A DNA stretch of 64,000 bases from Lepidurus packardi (GCA_023053545.1 JAKZAN010000002.1:13388790-13452789), one strand, 5' to 3'; numbered from the stretch's first letter, positions 10,895-25,692 are shown. Made by a program: numbers and translations. The notes: generated by a model from the sequence alone, not told the origin.

Positions 10895-13800
10895 AAAAAC
10901 AGGGAAAAAAGTCTCTTGTTTTCATTATTGAGCAAGTTTGCCAAACTTGCTAAAGGGGCAAAGCTAGCGAGTAACGTTACGAGCTGGACTGTCAGCGGAC
11001 ACCGCCCTCGGTTTTCCCCTCTGCGCTCTCTTGCTGGACATTATTAAAAGGTACGCCAAGAATGAAAATTGCTAAACGGTTCGAGATTCAAACACCCTTC
11101 ACTTGTCGCAAAGGGAAACAGGAATGTAAACATATAACGGGGATTACAAAGTTTCCGAGACCGAGATAAAGCCCATAACGAGCGGGCTGATATTGGCTGG
11201 CGCCGCCTCCTGCCGCGGTAATTGTTGAAGGGGGGTGGGGGGGTATACCGGTTGGGTATTACAGTCAAGGAAATTGGCATGAAAGCTGAGAAAATCAAGT
11301 GTGAAGCAGCTTACGTTCGTACATATTGCTCCTTTCCTGTTCTCTTTAATCTCCCCCTTGTGCAAATAAACAAAAAGTGGACAAAGGGATCGTTGTTCCC
11401 TGTATTTGTGTATATACAACCTATTTATATAAAAAAAAATCAGAAAAAGTCGCCGGGGAAACCAAACTGTTTGGCATTATGAGAACGGTGTGCCATCTTC
11501 TGTCTAACTCGGCATCAAATGACTGAATGGTACTGTCTGAACTGAAAAACCGAAAGTTAATAAAGTTCTGAAGGATCCGTGACGGATCGCGTCGCTCAGA
11601 GCAACAATTCCAAATTGGGTATATTGTCTGCTTGGGCCCTCCCGCCCAACAAAAAAAGAGAGAACAACTCTGGCTAAAAGTTTTCCTCCAGTGGCAATAT
11701 CACGTGTCATTCTACACCGTGTCAGCATGGGGAATCTTAGCCGAGCTATTGTTTTGCATACCAGCTTGCTGACGTCCTATCGTAACCGGACCTGGCCCTC
11801 TTGGAAAGAGAAGCATCATGACACGTTTGGCATGCTATCTAGAAATATCAGGCCAGGATATTGCCAAAAGACACCCCGAGCTCAACGGAACTTTACAACT
11901 TTTTTTCGGACTGGACGGCACAGGCGTTTAACTCGCAAATCTGGGGACTTTCTGTCCCAATTGCGCCGTTAACCAGATTTGACTTTGGAGCGTTGGGGAG
12001 AAAAAGAAAGAGCTATTATGGTTTGTTCCTTGTCCAGTACGAGCTAACACGTGTTCCAGGCACCAAGTAAAGGATCTGAAAGTGTTCATTTCGAGAGCTG
12101 TAAAAAAAAAAAAGCAAAAAGGAAGAAAGCTAGTCCTTAATGACAGAACTATAGCACATAAAAGGGGCAAAAAGGGGAAAGAAGAAAGAAGAAGAAGAAG
12201 ATGTTGTTGGGTCTTTTACAACTCTCGGAAAAGCGTTTCCAGTCGTTCCAGATGGTCGTCACATCATGGACTTGTTCACACGCATTAAGTTAAAGGGCGA
12301 AAAAGCCAAAGGGTGGGGGGGAAAGACCTTAATTATCGTCTTTTACCCCCTCCCGCACCATTAACGATGTCCACCTGAACCCCTTTTATAACGATCCTGT
12401 TACATTTAACGAGGTCACGAGGGATCTAATTAAATTCCCTGCCTCGCAAAACTCATGTCTTTGCAAACTAACCAATTTATTACCGTCAGTGCTGAATCCA
12501 CTTCCTTCACGCCTTTGTTCTACGCTTTTTAAGAAATATTCCCATGTTTTACACGTTTCATATTCCATACGTCACCCAAGTCCACCGTTTAACGCGTAAG
12601 ATTACGAAAACTTAGTGGTCGAATATCTTTCTTTTCTCTAGTCACAAGTGACGTACTTGCTCGTAAGTTTCGTCGCTTTTAAGATCCAGCCTACCTTTTG
12701 CGCACCGTTACTGGCATTTTAACATCATCATTTCCAATTCATTCTCAAAACTTGCTCATAAACACTCGGAGAAGATTCTAAGAAAACGTTAGAATCGACC
12801 TCAAAGCTTCTTTTGAAAGTAGACGAGTTATACAAGACTAATCGATTCAACTATTCAGTTGCATAGCATCCTTGCAGAGTCTTCCACTTGTGTTACTTTT
12901 ATCCTTGTACACTATAAGTGCAATCAAATGCCTACTTTTAAACCCAAGTTTAACTTAATACAAGATCGTAATAAGGCTTGCTTGTCTTCACTCCGTTAAA
13001 ATGAAAGTAACGAATAAAAGAAAATGAAAGTAAAAAGTAAATGAAAGTAAGCGAATATAAAGCAACTATTAGTTGACTATACTATGTTCTCTAGTCTAAT
13101 GCTTCTAACTATGGCAGAACCTTCCGTTTTACTGAAAAGCCCTGAAACAACTAATCCTATGGTTATATGCTATTTATTAAACAAACATTCACATCAAGAA
13201 CTATTCGAGTCACACATTGCTGCATCCTAATTCAATACAAAAGAACCCTTTAGCAATATCTTTCAATGATACACTACACTCTAGATAAACTGGCTCTACA
13301 GTTTATAGATCAAGTTTGCAGTTTTTGAAAAACTTGAACAATTTAAAACTATTCTACCAGCTTAGATCGTTTGGGCAACATTCTTTTGTGAAGGGTCCCA
13401 CGTGTTGAGGGATTTGCAAGTTGTTCTAACGCGCTAACGGTTGTAGGCTCCCAAGTTCTGTCTATTATTTTTTTCCAATTTTCTGTCTCTTCCCCCCGCG
13501 TCCTCGCCAGCATACAAGTATATTGTAGCGAGTGTTCCAAGCCCACCAGTGGCTTACAGGTGTCATATTACGCTGCGACGCCTCGGCAGCCAAAATCACG
13601 GGCCCCTTACAGTCAGGATGAGCAACATGTATGTAAATGCCACGCATGAAAAGGGGGAGGAAGGAGGAACGAGGGGGTGGGGATGGCACACCACACACAC
13701 ACTCATAGAAAACGCTGAAAAATGACTGGGAGAGAGCGAACCAGAGGGAGGTTCTTGTCCTTTTCCCCGTATGTAACCATTGATCATAAGCACCCTCGCA

Positions 13801-14048
13801 GCATACTTGGGCCCTCTTTTCTCTTTCATCTTTTATGTGCTTAGTCCTCTACCGCATTGTTGGAGCTGTAGGTAGGAAAAAAGGGAGGGTGCTATGTAAG
13901 AGGAGTATGGGGTATAATACAGAGAAAGAGAGGTCAAAGGCTATCCACATGCACAAGTAGGAGCTTTAGCAAACGTTAGCGCAACAGGGAAGTATGTCTC
14001 TCTTAAATGTGGAGTACCTTCTTAGCACATGATGCCTCTAGCTGCTTC

Positions 14049-14140
14049 CTTTCATTGTTGCGGGACGGCCCAATCTGGGAAAGGCAACCGGGAATGACGA
14101 ACCCAGTGCCGCCTAAAATGAGCTGCTCAACAGTGAATAG
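14049..14140. repeat. Dispersed repeat, copy 2
   Basis: Diverged relative of 10801-10894, in the same orientation and about 3.2 kb away, in the same gene-free region. It may be a non-autonomous element; no terminal repeats or target-site duplications were found. Confidence 0.45.
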
Positions 14141-14753
14141 TTAGGAATAGTCTCTGAATTGTTCTGTTCTTTTCACGGTTAGAGACATGAGAGGACGTTG
14201 GATTTGCAGCCCTTGTTCTGGCCATTTTTCGTACTATTTTTTTCTATATTATCTCAGCAGAACGGGTGAAAAAATGTGCACCCTTTGGTTTTTCGCATCT
14301 GCTGCGCCGATCTCTCCTTGTAATCCCTCTCGAACAAACAACAATAGGACAAAGACAACTTACCCCACAATAAAAGCTGTTTTCCGCTCCATATTGTCCA
14401 TTTTTCTAAAGCATTTTTACTTGGCACCTTTTTGTACACATTGTGGGTGCTCTTCCTTTTTACTGTGGAAACACCCTTTCCATAAGCCGTTATATTTTCC
14501 CCAGAGTGATTGGGGAATAGGACACAATTATTGAATATACATCTTCTAGAGGGGAAAAAGAAAGAGTTGGAAGGGAAAGGATTTAACCTGCTTTGACCCG
14601 GATTAATAAAACAGGAATTCTGAATTGCTCACTATTTTGGGAACATCTCTTCGAATGCCTTCACTACAGCCTTTATGGGATCAAACTTAATTGCTTGGAA
14701 ACTCTCACCGGATTAGAAGGATAGTTTTAATTTCTCCTGGAGAAAGGAAAAAG

Positions 14754-14760
14754 TATATAA
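14754..14760 (+). promoter_or_regulatory. TATA box of the 256-aa membrane protein gene
   Basis: TATATAA is followed about 25-30 bp downstream by a plausible start site. A 5' untranslated exon follows and ends at 14840 with donor GTAAGC. The intron (14841-15047) ends with AG directly before the ATG at 15048. A strong TATA box with a 5' UTR intron is typical of highly expressed, tissue-restricted arthropod genes. Confidence 0.6.
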
Positions 14761-15047
14761 CGGGCTCTCGAAAGTCAATTTGAATCATTCCAAGCTACCA
14801 CTTCAATATACTCACTTCACTTGTTACTGCAAAACACAAAGTAAGCTACAGTAATATTCCTACATCATCGAGTGTGAATAACATATTATTTCACTTTATA
14901 ATTATCGTAGACCGCTGTTTGTTCCAACTTGTTTAGATTCTGTCAACTCACTTTCATCTTGGATTTGTTCTCTCTTAGACTTACTAGCATTCAGTCATTC
15001 GGCAGTTATGTTTGCAATATAAATATTGAATTATTACGAATTCACAG

Positions 15048-15818
15048 ATGGAAAGTCCTCCTGTCATACCCGGAATGGAAGTTTATTCGCAAATCTCTCC
15101 TGGATTGACTGCTGCCTATTCGCCATTTCCCGCCAATATGCCGCTGCCTTACGTGGGAATGGGCGATGCTAGCGCCGTCTTTGGCCGAATCCCCGTCACC
15201 GCTGCTGGTCTCAACGTTCCTCAGGTTGGGATTGAAACTGGCGTCCAGGAATCTGAAGCTGCTGGATTGTTCGGTACGGGCGTCTCATCTCTGAAGAAAC
15301 CCGCGGTACTGGCCGTAGTGGCAGCAGTGGTATTAGCTGTTATTGCCGCCGTCATCGCCGCCATCATCGCCGTGTTCGGCGTGGTCTTTGTCGTGGGCAA
15401 GCCGGGGAAGAACAAGAACAAGGAAAAGGAGGAATTAGTACCTTACCCGTACCCTGACGAGTACCCCGAAGAATACCCTCCCGAGTATGATACTAAACCT
15501 GACAGCAAACCATACCCGATCCCCAAAGCTACTCGATCCCGCCAACGTCGTAATGCTACCACGCCCAATACCAGCATGCCGACCATGACGTTGGACCAAT
15601 TGAATGCCATAACTCGCGTAGTTGCCTCTGCCTTGCACTCCCAGGAATGCCTCCAGCGCTTGATTTGTGAGTCTAATGAACTGGCTAGATCCCTACCGGG
15701 TTTTGACACTGTCTCTCCAATGCTGTCCATGTTTATGCCTGCGCAATACCGAACTATTCTGGAGAAGAAGCCTACTTGTGACACTTTTGCATGTGGATCC
15801 TTGACAACCCGGAAGTGA
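15048..15818 (+). CDS. Membrane protein with DM4/12-like C-terminal Cys domain (256 aa)
   Basis: A single coding exon of 256 aa. The first 80 residues are rich in Pro/Gly/Ala. A strongly hydrophobic Ala/Val/Ile segment lies at about residues 85-112, flanked by KK and KPGKNKNK. Next comes a Pro/Tyr/Glu-rich stretch (PYPYPDEYPEEYPPEYD), then RSRQRR, a likely furin-type cleavage site. The C-terminal domain contains HSQECLQRLICESNELA and two more Cys. The C-x5-CE spacing resembles the DM4/12 (DUF1676-like) domain of secreted arthropod proteins; this is suggestive, not certain. A TATA box, a UTR intron and an AATAAA 38 bp after the stop frame a complete gene. The role is unknown; a secreted or cell-surface structural protein is plausible. 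Confidence 0.75.
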   Translation: MESPPVIPGMEVYSQISPGLTAAYSPFPANMPLPYVGMGDASAVFGRIPVTAAGLNVPQVGIETGVQESEAAGLFGTGVSSLKKPAVLAVVAAVVLAVIAAVIAAIIAVFGVVFVVGKPGKNKNKEKEELVPYPYPDEYPEEYPPEYDTKPDSKPYPIPKATRSRQRRNATTPNTSMPTMTLDQLNAITRVVASALHSQECLQRLICESNELARSLPGFDTVSPMLSMFMPAQYRTILEKKPTCDTFACGSLTTRK

Positions 15819-15855
15819 TGTAACTTATTCGCTAATTTATTTGACGTTGTCCCGC

Positions 15856-15861
15856 AATAAA
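15856..15861 (+). terminator. Polyadenylation signal AATAAA
   Basis: Canonical hexamer 38 bp downstream of the stop codon of the 256-aa membrane protein gene. Confidence 0.7.
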
Positions 15862-16373
15862 AGTCATAACAATATCAAAAAACAATGCGAACGTTATAGT
15901 TAACCTGCTTTTTGTAAAACTATTTGGGTGGAAAAGTCCACATCTGGTCTCGAATGTCGTGGCCCACCGCCAAAGGTTCACTCGATCCAGACGAATGAGT
16001 AGGCAGGTCAGAGGATCATCTTGCTAACGACCATGCGAACCCAGTCGTCAAGGCGTCCTCAGTGGTCAAATACGGTTGGGGACCCCCTCTTTTCCTTCAT
16101 TTTCCCCACTCCAACACGTGTTTGCTCCAGTAAAGGAGAGGAAGCAGAAGAACTAACCTTTCCCCCCCCAAGATTCAGGGAAAAGTAAAAAAATCTTGCG
16201 GGGGTCTAGCAGATACGGTTAACCGGGGGGATCCGAGCACAGCTTTTTGTCGTTTCAAGCTAATTAGCTCTAATAAAAGCAATGGGACAATAAAAGCTGT
16301 TTCGGTTTTCGAGGCAAAGTTGGAAACTGACTAAGCGTTTGCTTGGACATGGGCCTAAACCCCCAAACGTTTT
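15862..16373. other. Intergenic gap between convergent 256-aa gene and GPR89
   Basis: About 0.5 kb with no supported feature. Some G- and C-rich short runs. Confidence 0.5.
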
Positions 16374-18360
16374 TCAGTATGTATTCATTTTCTCCCCAGC
16401 CGGTGCTTGCTTGTGGGCTAAATACAGAAAGACAATCGAGGACAGGGCGCTGACGAGAAAAATCACGTCGAACCACCGATGGTAGAAGGAAAACTGCAAG
16501 TCGCCCAAAACTTGCGTGATAATCGTCCGATATTCCAGCGGCATATTCATCCTCATTAGTAAAACCGACGAAACAAAGTACATTCCCTTAAAAGAAAAAT
16601 GAAATTAAATCAAAGTAGTCTGAAACGATGATCGCCTTTCTTAATACTTACCATAATTTGAGCTAAAACCAGTACAATGACGTTCGAGGATTTGCTGCTC
16701 GATATCGCATAGAAAAACTGCCAAAAATTTCCCAAAAATTCATATGGCCCATTTTAAATTCAGAGTTAATAGTCATATTTACCTTCGTTAAGGTAAGCAA
16801 CAAGCCACGAATGGACGTTACGACAATGCATCCCACCAGGATGAAGGAAATGTGTTGGGACCAGAACGTGACGTCGATATTAATGCCCACCCAGTGGACC
16901 GCGATTTCGATGCCTTTAGTCACAGGATCCACTTTACCCACTCGGTCAAACACGATATTTATGGTACACTATAAAACAACCAAGCAAAAGGGCAAAACCC
17001 ATCACATTAGAACCCCTCTAATTAACCAGTTCTATTGAAAGAGGGCGAAAAAGAATATACGCACTATAAAGATCTTCCAGGAACAGTATAGCGAGAAGAA
17101 ATAACCGAGGAAATTGAAATATTTCCCTTGCCATGTTTGGGCCCATTCGAGGCGTTCTTCCATGTAGTGCATGTCTACCGCTTCCAGGAACAATTGCCTG
17201 CTTAATTCCTCCAAAGTGTTGATATCTGCTTTCAAGGCCGTAGTACCTGCAAGTAATAATAACTATAATGTGAGATTCTTTTTTTATATTTTATAAAGAA
17301 TTTTTTACAGGAAACGCGTACTTTCAGAAGGGCCGATGGCGACAGACGTGACGCTCTTTAGAACTCCCCATAAACCCGCGGAATTCCGGTCATTCGGGTT
17401 AGAAGCGGCGTGCGAATCGCGTTCGAGTAATGCAATACGCTTTTTCTTGACTAGGATCATATCCATTGTTTGCAGTAATTTGCGCTCGATGGACTGGATG
17501 TCAGCCAGGGTGACAGGCCTTTTAAAATGAAAATGGATTAAAAGGAAGGGTGGAAAGAAAGAAAAGAGGAGTTTTTTAGAAAATTAAGAAGAGAATTTTG
17601 AACAAATTTAATTTGGGCATGTACCTCATAAAGATAGCCATGGAAGTATAGGGGTAATTAACAGCACCAAAGCCAGACAAGAGGGCCATGACCGTCACCC
17701 CAATAATCCCAATCCGGGAAATGCCCTGTTCCATGGACAATAAACGCAGGCCGTGTTTAGAGCTGAGGACTGGGAAGGGATCGCCCACTTTCCAGAAGAA
17801 GTAAAGGTATACAAACCAAACAGCCAACGACAAGGGGCGAATCAAGTCTCTTCGGACTTTTTGGAACAGGGAATAAAATTAAGAAAAATTCAAAACTGGC
17901 TCGGGTTGAGATAATAAAAAGGGTTTTACTGAATCGCAAGTTGCTCACAACGAAATAGCAGATGTAAAATGGAATGATGACGATGACTTGGCCTAGCATG
18001 AGATAAAGTACCACGTTCCAGCACAAGAACCTAGAGCTGTCGAGGAAAAAAACCCAATGTTTTCAGTTAAAAAGAAGAAAGAAAGGGTTTCTTCAGTTAC
18101 TTGGATTCTAGGACACCTAGGATTTCAAAGATAATGAGCTCGAACATGGTGCAAGAGAGAGCGAAAGTAATGGAGAATATGAGCTGCACAATCCGATGGT
18201 GGACTTCGTAGTCGCGAAAGAGTTGTTTCATGAAAAACAGCCATCCTCCGCCGAAGAAAATCACCTGGAATGTTGCAAATACAGAATTAAAAGAGAGGTA
18301 TAAAAAACAAGCCCTTACTGCAGAGACGACGATGGTGAACGTATCTGCCAAAAGGCCCAT
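16374..18360 (-). CDS. GPR89: Golgi pH regulator (GPR89/GPHR)
   Basis: Nine exons (18360-18319, 18264-18101, 18036-17930, 17856-17625, 17518-17322, 17246-17065, 16968-16783, 16717-16652, 16586-16374), all phase-consistent, give 462 aa, close to human GPR89. Diagnostic blocks are [120 protein letters not shown] and [10 protein letters not shown]. The family consists of multi-pass Golgi membrane proteins needed for acidification and Golgi structure. A further in-frame ATG lies 21 nt upstream; the start used matches the length of the family N-terminus. It is head-to-head with MCM5 (518 bp). Confidence 0.96.
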
Positions 18361-18593
18361 TGTTCTAGCCCTTGTATGCACTTAAAGATAAACTAAACTG
18401 ATTTAAGTTTGTTTTTTAATGAAGGGAAAATATACATATACGGTACATGGCCTATTGGCTGATACTGTCAGCAAATAAGAATAAATAGTACGTAAATATA
18501 TTCCGCCAGTGAAGCAAGTTGGAATTTAAAGAAAAACCTTTTTCTTTTATCAGATATCACAGGCACAGGGATGAGAATGTAAACAATTTTATC

Positions 18594-18699
18594 AAATAAA
18601 TACAAGATTTAATCCAACTTTGAAGCAGGAATCGCCACCTAACGCCGAAATAAATACAATTTAATCCAACTTTGAAGCATGAAACGCCACCTAACGCCG
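18594..18699. repeat. Tandem duplication of about 53 bp in the GPR89/MCM5 promoter
   Basis: Copies at 18594-18647 and 18648-18699 are nearly identical, with a 2-bp indel and two substitutions. Each contains aaataaatacaa, ttaatccaactttgaagca and cgccacctaacgccg. High identity implies a recent duplication inside the shared upstream region of GPR89 and MCM5. Confidence 0.85.
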
Positions 18700-18750
18700 A
18701 ACTGTCCCCCTTCGTCTTTTGTTTTGCTTTCTAGCCTTCCAATTGATCAG

Positions 18751-18758
18751 TTTCCCGC
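18751..18758. promoter_or_regulatory. E2F-type site (TTTCCCGC) upstream of MCM5
   Basis: TTTCCCGC matches the TTTSSCGC E2F consensus and lies about 120 bp upstream of the MCM5 ATG. MCM genes are standard E2F targets at the G1/S transition, so the position is meaningful. Binding is inferred. Confidence 0.6.
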
Positions 18759-18760
18759 CA

Positions 18761-18814
18761 ACGTTTTCTACGCGCCCCACGTTTCTACGCGCCCCACGTT
18801 TCTACGCCCCAACA
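18761..18814. repeat. Three-copy 18-bp tandem repeat in the MCM5 promoter
   Basis: The unit acgtttctacgcgcccc is repeated about three times, with one extra T in the first copy and the last copy cut short. It ends 65 bp before the MCM5 ATG and may overlap the transcription start. Confidence 0.75.
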
Positions 18815-18878
18815 AAGAAAAGGTGGGGAGCAAACAATTGACCAGTTTATTTGGTTTAATTTCTTTAATTAATTTGGG

Positions 18879-21910
<3,032 letters not shown>

Positions 21911-22062
21911 AAACTTTGAATCTTTTCCGGGCCTTTAAGCCAAATACATATTTTTTTTATAATAGTGGGATCTTCTATTTTTACACGATAAAAACTGTCT
22001 AGGTTCTACACATTGAAAGCAAGAAAACACTTGATCTTATTAAGGCAGTTCATTGTAATGAT

Positions 22063-22623
22063 TTATACATCTTGCGTAGTATTATTGAAGGAAGTAGCGT
22101 TGGCGTTTTGGCTCAAACGGAACAGCTGATCCAAGGCATAAGGGAGGAAAGGTTTGATACTGTTGAGCTCCATGGTGGTTAAATTGTCTAATTTAGCGTG
22201 GAAACTCCCGCTCTTGAAGAAATCATCCACCGAGAACCTTAGCTTGGAATGGCGGATATCGTAAATGTCTTTCACTAAAATGCGAATGTCGTCAGCTCTG
22301 GGGATATCTGCAGGCGCGGTGCCGAGGATCAGTTGGCAGACGACCAAGTAGTACTCGCTGGGCATGGCTACGAACAGTTTGGACTGGATTTCAGCTTCTT
22401 TTAAGGCAGTTAACTGCTCCAGATCCATCCATTCGGGGGCCAATAAACGGCATTTTTGTCGCTGGCGCAAGTTAATGGCCAACCAAAGGGGCACTTTACA
22501 CTGCTGGCCTGCTCGAAAGGGACCCACATCTCCGCCGATTAGGTAGAGTTTATCGTGAGAAAAATTGGGGATAATTTCTACTTCTTCCTTTTCGGCTAAG
22601 AACTCCACAATCGCCGGGTCCAT
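22063..22623 (-). CDS. GINS2: GINS complex subunit 2 (PSF2)
   Basis: A single exon of 186 aa, the usual family length. It opens MDPAIVEFLAEKEEVEIIPNF, as GINS2 does, with GPFRAGQQCKVPLWLAINLRQR and LVKDIYDIRHSKLRFSVDDF further along. GINS (SLD5-PSF1-PSF2-PSF3) bridges CDC45 and MCM2-7 in the CMG helicase. Its stop codon lies 152 bp from that of MCM5, facing it. It is head-to-head with the FKBP15-like gene (467 bp between the starts). Lack of introns is unusual among its neighbours. Confidence 0.96.
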   Translation of the reverse strand: MDPAIVEFLAEKEEVEIIPNFSHDKLYLIGGDVGPFRAGQQCKVPLWLAINLRQRQKCRLLAPEWMDLEQLTALKEAEIQSKLFVAMPSEYYLVVCQLILGTAPADIPRADDIRILVKDIYDIRHSKLRFSVDDFFKSGSFHAKLDNLTTMELNSIKPFLPYALDQLFRLSQNANATSFNNTTQDV

Positions 22624-23090
22624 TGTTTTTTAACAGCTGTTTTTTGAACCTTGGCCACTTTCTAAAACTGCCATTAGAATACTGGTCTCATGCAAGTCAA
22701 CTGAAAGAAAATGCGAAGGGTTTCGGTGGTTCTGTTAATTTAAGTTCATGGCTTTGTAAATAGTTTCGAAAAACAAAAGCAACCCGCCTTTTTACTAGCA
22801 ACTTTTAGCAAGGAGCAAGGCATCCCTGTCAGTGCTGATAAGGATGTCATACAGCGCTGTCCTCGGCTTCTATGCCAAACATTTTCCCCGCCTTTCCTAT
22901 CTAGGATAACGGTTGTTCATACCACATACCAGGCTATTTGCACCGCTGCGAGAAGCTCGAGAGTAAGCCGAGCTATAAAGCAAGATTAAGAAATTGTAAA
23001 CAGTCGACAATGCACCCGATAGATGGCGCGGATCGACTATAAACGACAAGAAGAAGAAGAAGAAATTGTAAAGGTAATAATTAATTTGTG
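22624..23090. promoter_or_regulatory. Shared upstream region of GINS2 and the FKBP15-like gene
   Basis: 467 bp between divergent start codons, so both promoters must lie here. A near-E2F sequence (tttccccgcc) occurs near 22883. An AAG-rich run precedes the FKBP15-like ATG. No TATA box was seen. Confidence 0.4.
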
Positions 23091-25692
23091 ATGTTTGGCG
23101 ACGAAGACGACGGGGATCTGGACTTTGGTCCTTCCAAAGATCTGTAAGTATTTGTAACAATACTAAACAAACCAACAAGTGTTATACTTAATAGTTAAAG
23201 TTAACTCCGTATTTTTGTTTATTTTATTTGTACATTTTAGTTCACGTTTGGCTTCAATATTCGGATCCGATGACCAGTCTAGCACATCTAGTTCCAAAAG
23301 TCTGGCTTACACAGCTCCGAAGCAGAAAATGCAACAATCTAGCGATCTAAAGATGTCGGATTCCTCCTCAAACTCAAAAACAGACCCAAATTCAACTGTG
23401 GTTATGGCCTTCGCTGTCCATCTCTTCATCCTGTAAACTTTAAAAAGCCTACCCAGTCAATAGCTCACTCATTCATACCTGTTTTCTACAGTGTAAATAA
23501 CCAATACGCTTCGCAAGGCAAAGTCGGCGCCGCTTTGGCTCAAAATAAGAAATCCAACAGCAGCCAAATCGTTTTGTACCGCGACAAACAAAAGCCTCTC
23601 GCTCTCATAGACATAGGACCTGATTTCACTTTCCTAGTATACCCAGAAAAACGCCGTTAATTCACTTGAAGCCTCTCTAAATAAATCTCGGTTGTTTTTG
23701 TTACATTTGCAGCTCCAAAATGGAATTTATGGCAATTTCGAGGATAGTAGAAACTGCCACTACTCCCTACGATTCGACAGTGAAACCATTGCTGCCAAAT
23801 TCGCGTCCCAAGTAAAATATACCTACTTTTGGGAATAATAATAGCGTTTCTATGTATGGAATGAAGGTAGAAGCAGCCAAAGAACATCTGAAACCCTCGA
23901 CTGCAGCTGCTATTGCCCCGGTATTTTTCTATAAAACGAAAAATAAAAAGTCCTACGCACTTTATCCAAGGCACCGACACCCGAACCGCCCCCAAGCAAG
24001 AGCCCAATTGCTTCTGAGCCTTTAGAATCTGCTTGTCCTGCTCCCAGCTCCTCAGCAAATGAAGTTACGGACAAAAAGACGTCGTTGATCAACCGAATGG
24101 CTCGAATGGGCCAGCCAATCTTGCCCATGCTCGGCAGAAGCCCCTCAGTAGAGGCAGAAAGCATCGCTGTAGGTTATTATAACACTTGTGAGCCAAGTTC
24201 TAATGTTTTTTATTTGTATTTTAGGATGTTCGTGAAGCTTCTAGCCTGGAAAGTCCTTTACCAATTGAAATAGTCACCGCAAAGCCTTCGCAACGAGTCG
24301 AACTTCCAGTTTCAAACCATACAGCAGTATGGCCCGTTTCCCATGTGCCCAGAAGCGAAATAATTAGTCTTGATACGCTCCTAAGGGACAATCAGGCTCA
24401 TTTTGCCGATGTTAAAGCAGATTCCTCTCGTTGTATGGACAAATTAGATCAACTTGTAGTCAAAGTGAGGTCACAAGTTGTCAGTTCGACCCTGGTTTGT
24501 ATTTATAAGCTTGATTTGGAAGGTGGATACACTCCAGCAGCAGCAAATCTTACAGCAACAGACGCTGCAGTTGCAATTTCTGCAAAATATGCAGCAATCC
24601 CAAGCCCAAATGTGTTTACAGCCGCAACGAGCTGCTCCCACAGTCACAACAGGAGATTCCCGATTGGAAGAGTACTTGATATCCACTGAAAGCTTAAAAT
24701 TGACTGTGGAGCGTCAATTGGAAGCAGTTTACAAGTAATCATCGGTGATTCGCTTGAAATTTTAACCAATTGTTATCAAATTAGGCTAATTGAGTCCAAT
24801 TCGAGGGCTCAGATTGAAAGTTCGGTTGACCCAGAAGAGATCCAACGTTTACAAGAAGAGACAGAGCAGTTAGCCGTTCGATTAAATGAAACTTTGGAGG
24901 CAAATAAGGAAAAAGAGGTAGAATTTCTGCTCTGGAATTTTTCATAATTTTTATAAATTATGTTTGGACTATAGGAAAGCCATAAGAAGGTATTATCACA
25001 GTACCAAACGTTAGTTGTTGAGAAAGAAGAACATTTCAGACAATTACAAGGTATATCTGTTCTATTTTTACATATTTTTTTGTAAAATGATATTTTTTTT
25101 TAATATTGACTATTTTTACATAGTTTTTACATATTTATTCATTTTTTTCCAATTTTTTAATTATTCTATTTTCTTTCTTTTAGAAGCTCAAGAGTTGAGT
25201 AGAAAACTGCAAAACGAATTGGATACTTTACAAAGCAGTTCGGAGCACCAAGACCAGGAAACGAACACTGAAACACCCCAAATTGAGGACTATGAGGTGA
25301 AATCCATTCGTCAGAAACCATCCAAAAGTTATTGATTTTCATTTTGATATTTTTGTTAGAAAACCATAGAGGAATTAAAGGGGAAACTGGACCAGTCAAC
25401 CGTAGACGAACAGAGTCGAATTAATAGTCAAGTCCAGCGGATCATGAACACTGTTTACCGCCAGTTATTACACAGTTTCAGCCCAGAAGAGACGTACGCT
25501 TATACCGATATCAAAACCACACTTAGTTCCGTGATCCGGGTAATTACTTCCTTGCGTCCTGGCGGATAATATTGATTAGTTTTATGCTAGGAAGTCACTT
25601 CGTCTCTGCTAAGCGAGAATAATGCTCAGGCTCCAACTGGCAAACCTGATCTCCCTCCTCCTCCAGTGTTTTCTTCCCATAACGACGAATAA
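23091..25692 (+). CDS. FKBP15: FKBP15-like (WAFL) protein lacking the FKBP domain
   Basis: Thirteen exons (23091-23143, 23241-23432, 23492-23636, 23713-23811, 23867-23920, 23971-24168, 24225-24464, 24523-24734, 24785-24917, 24975-25050, 25184-25296, 25360-25539, 25591-25692) give 598 aa. The acidic start MFGDEDDGDLDF, then RLASIFGSDDQ and YTAPKQ, match FKBP15. A WH1-like region follows (about 75-170), then RMARMGQPILPMLGR, then Gln-rich coiled coils, and a C-terminal block (QRIMNTVYRQLL, SPEETYAYTDIKTTL) as in FKBP15. WAFL acts in endosome transport and actin handling. The peptidyl-prolyl isomerase (FKBP) domain that sits between WH1 and the RMGQP motif in vertebrates is absent: only a 50-bp intron separates the two parts. 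Confidence 0.85.

Larger units (their letters stand above)
10260..14753. other. Gene-free region upstream of SIX4/5
   Basis: About 4.5 kb with no supported gene on either strand. It holds diverged dispersed repeats (10801-10894, 14049-14140), a GAA-rich microsatellite near 12180-12200 and many short unlinked open frames. As the 5' flank of a developmental transcription factor, it is the natural place for enhancers, but none can be shown from the sequence alone. Confidence 0.5.
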
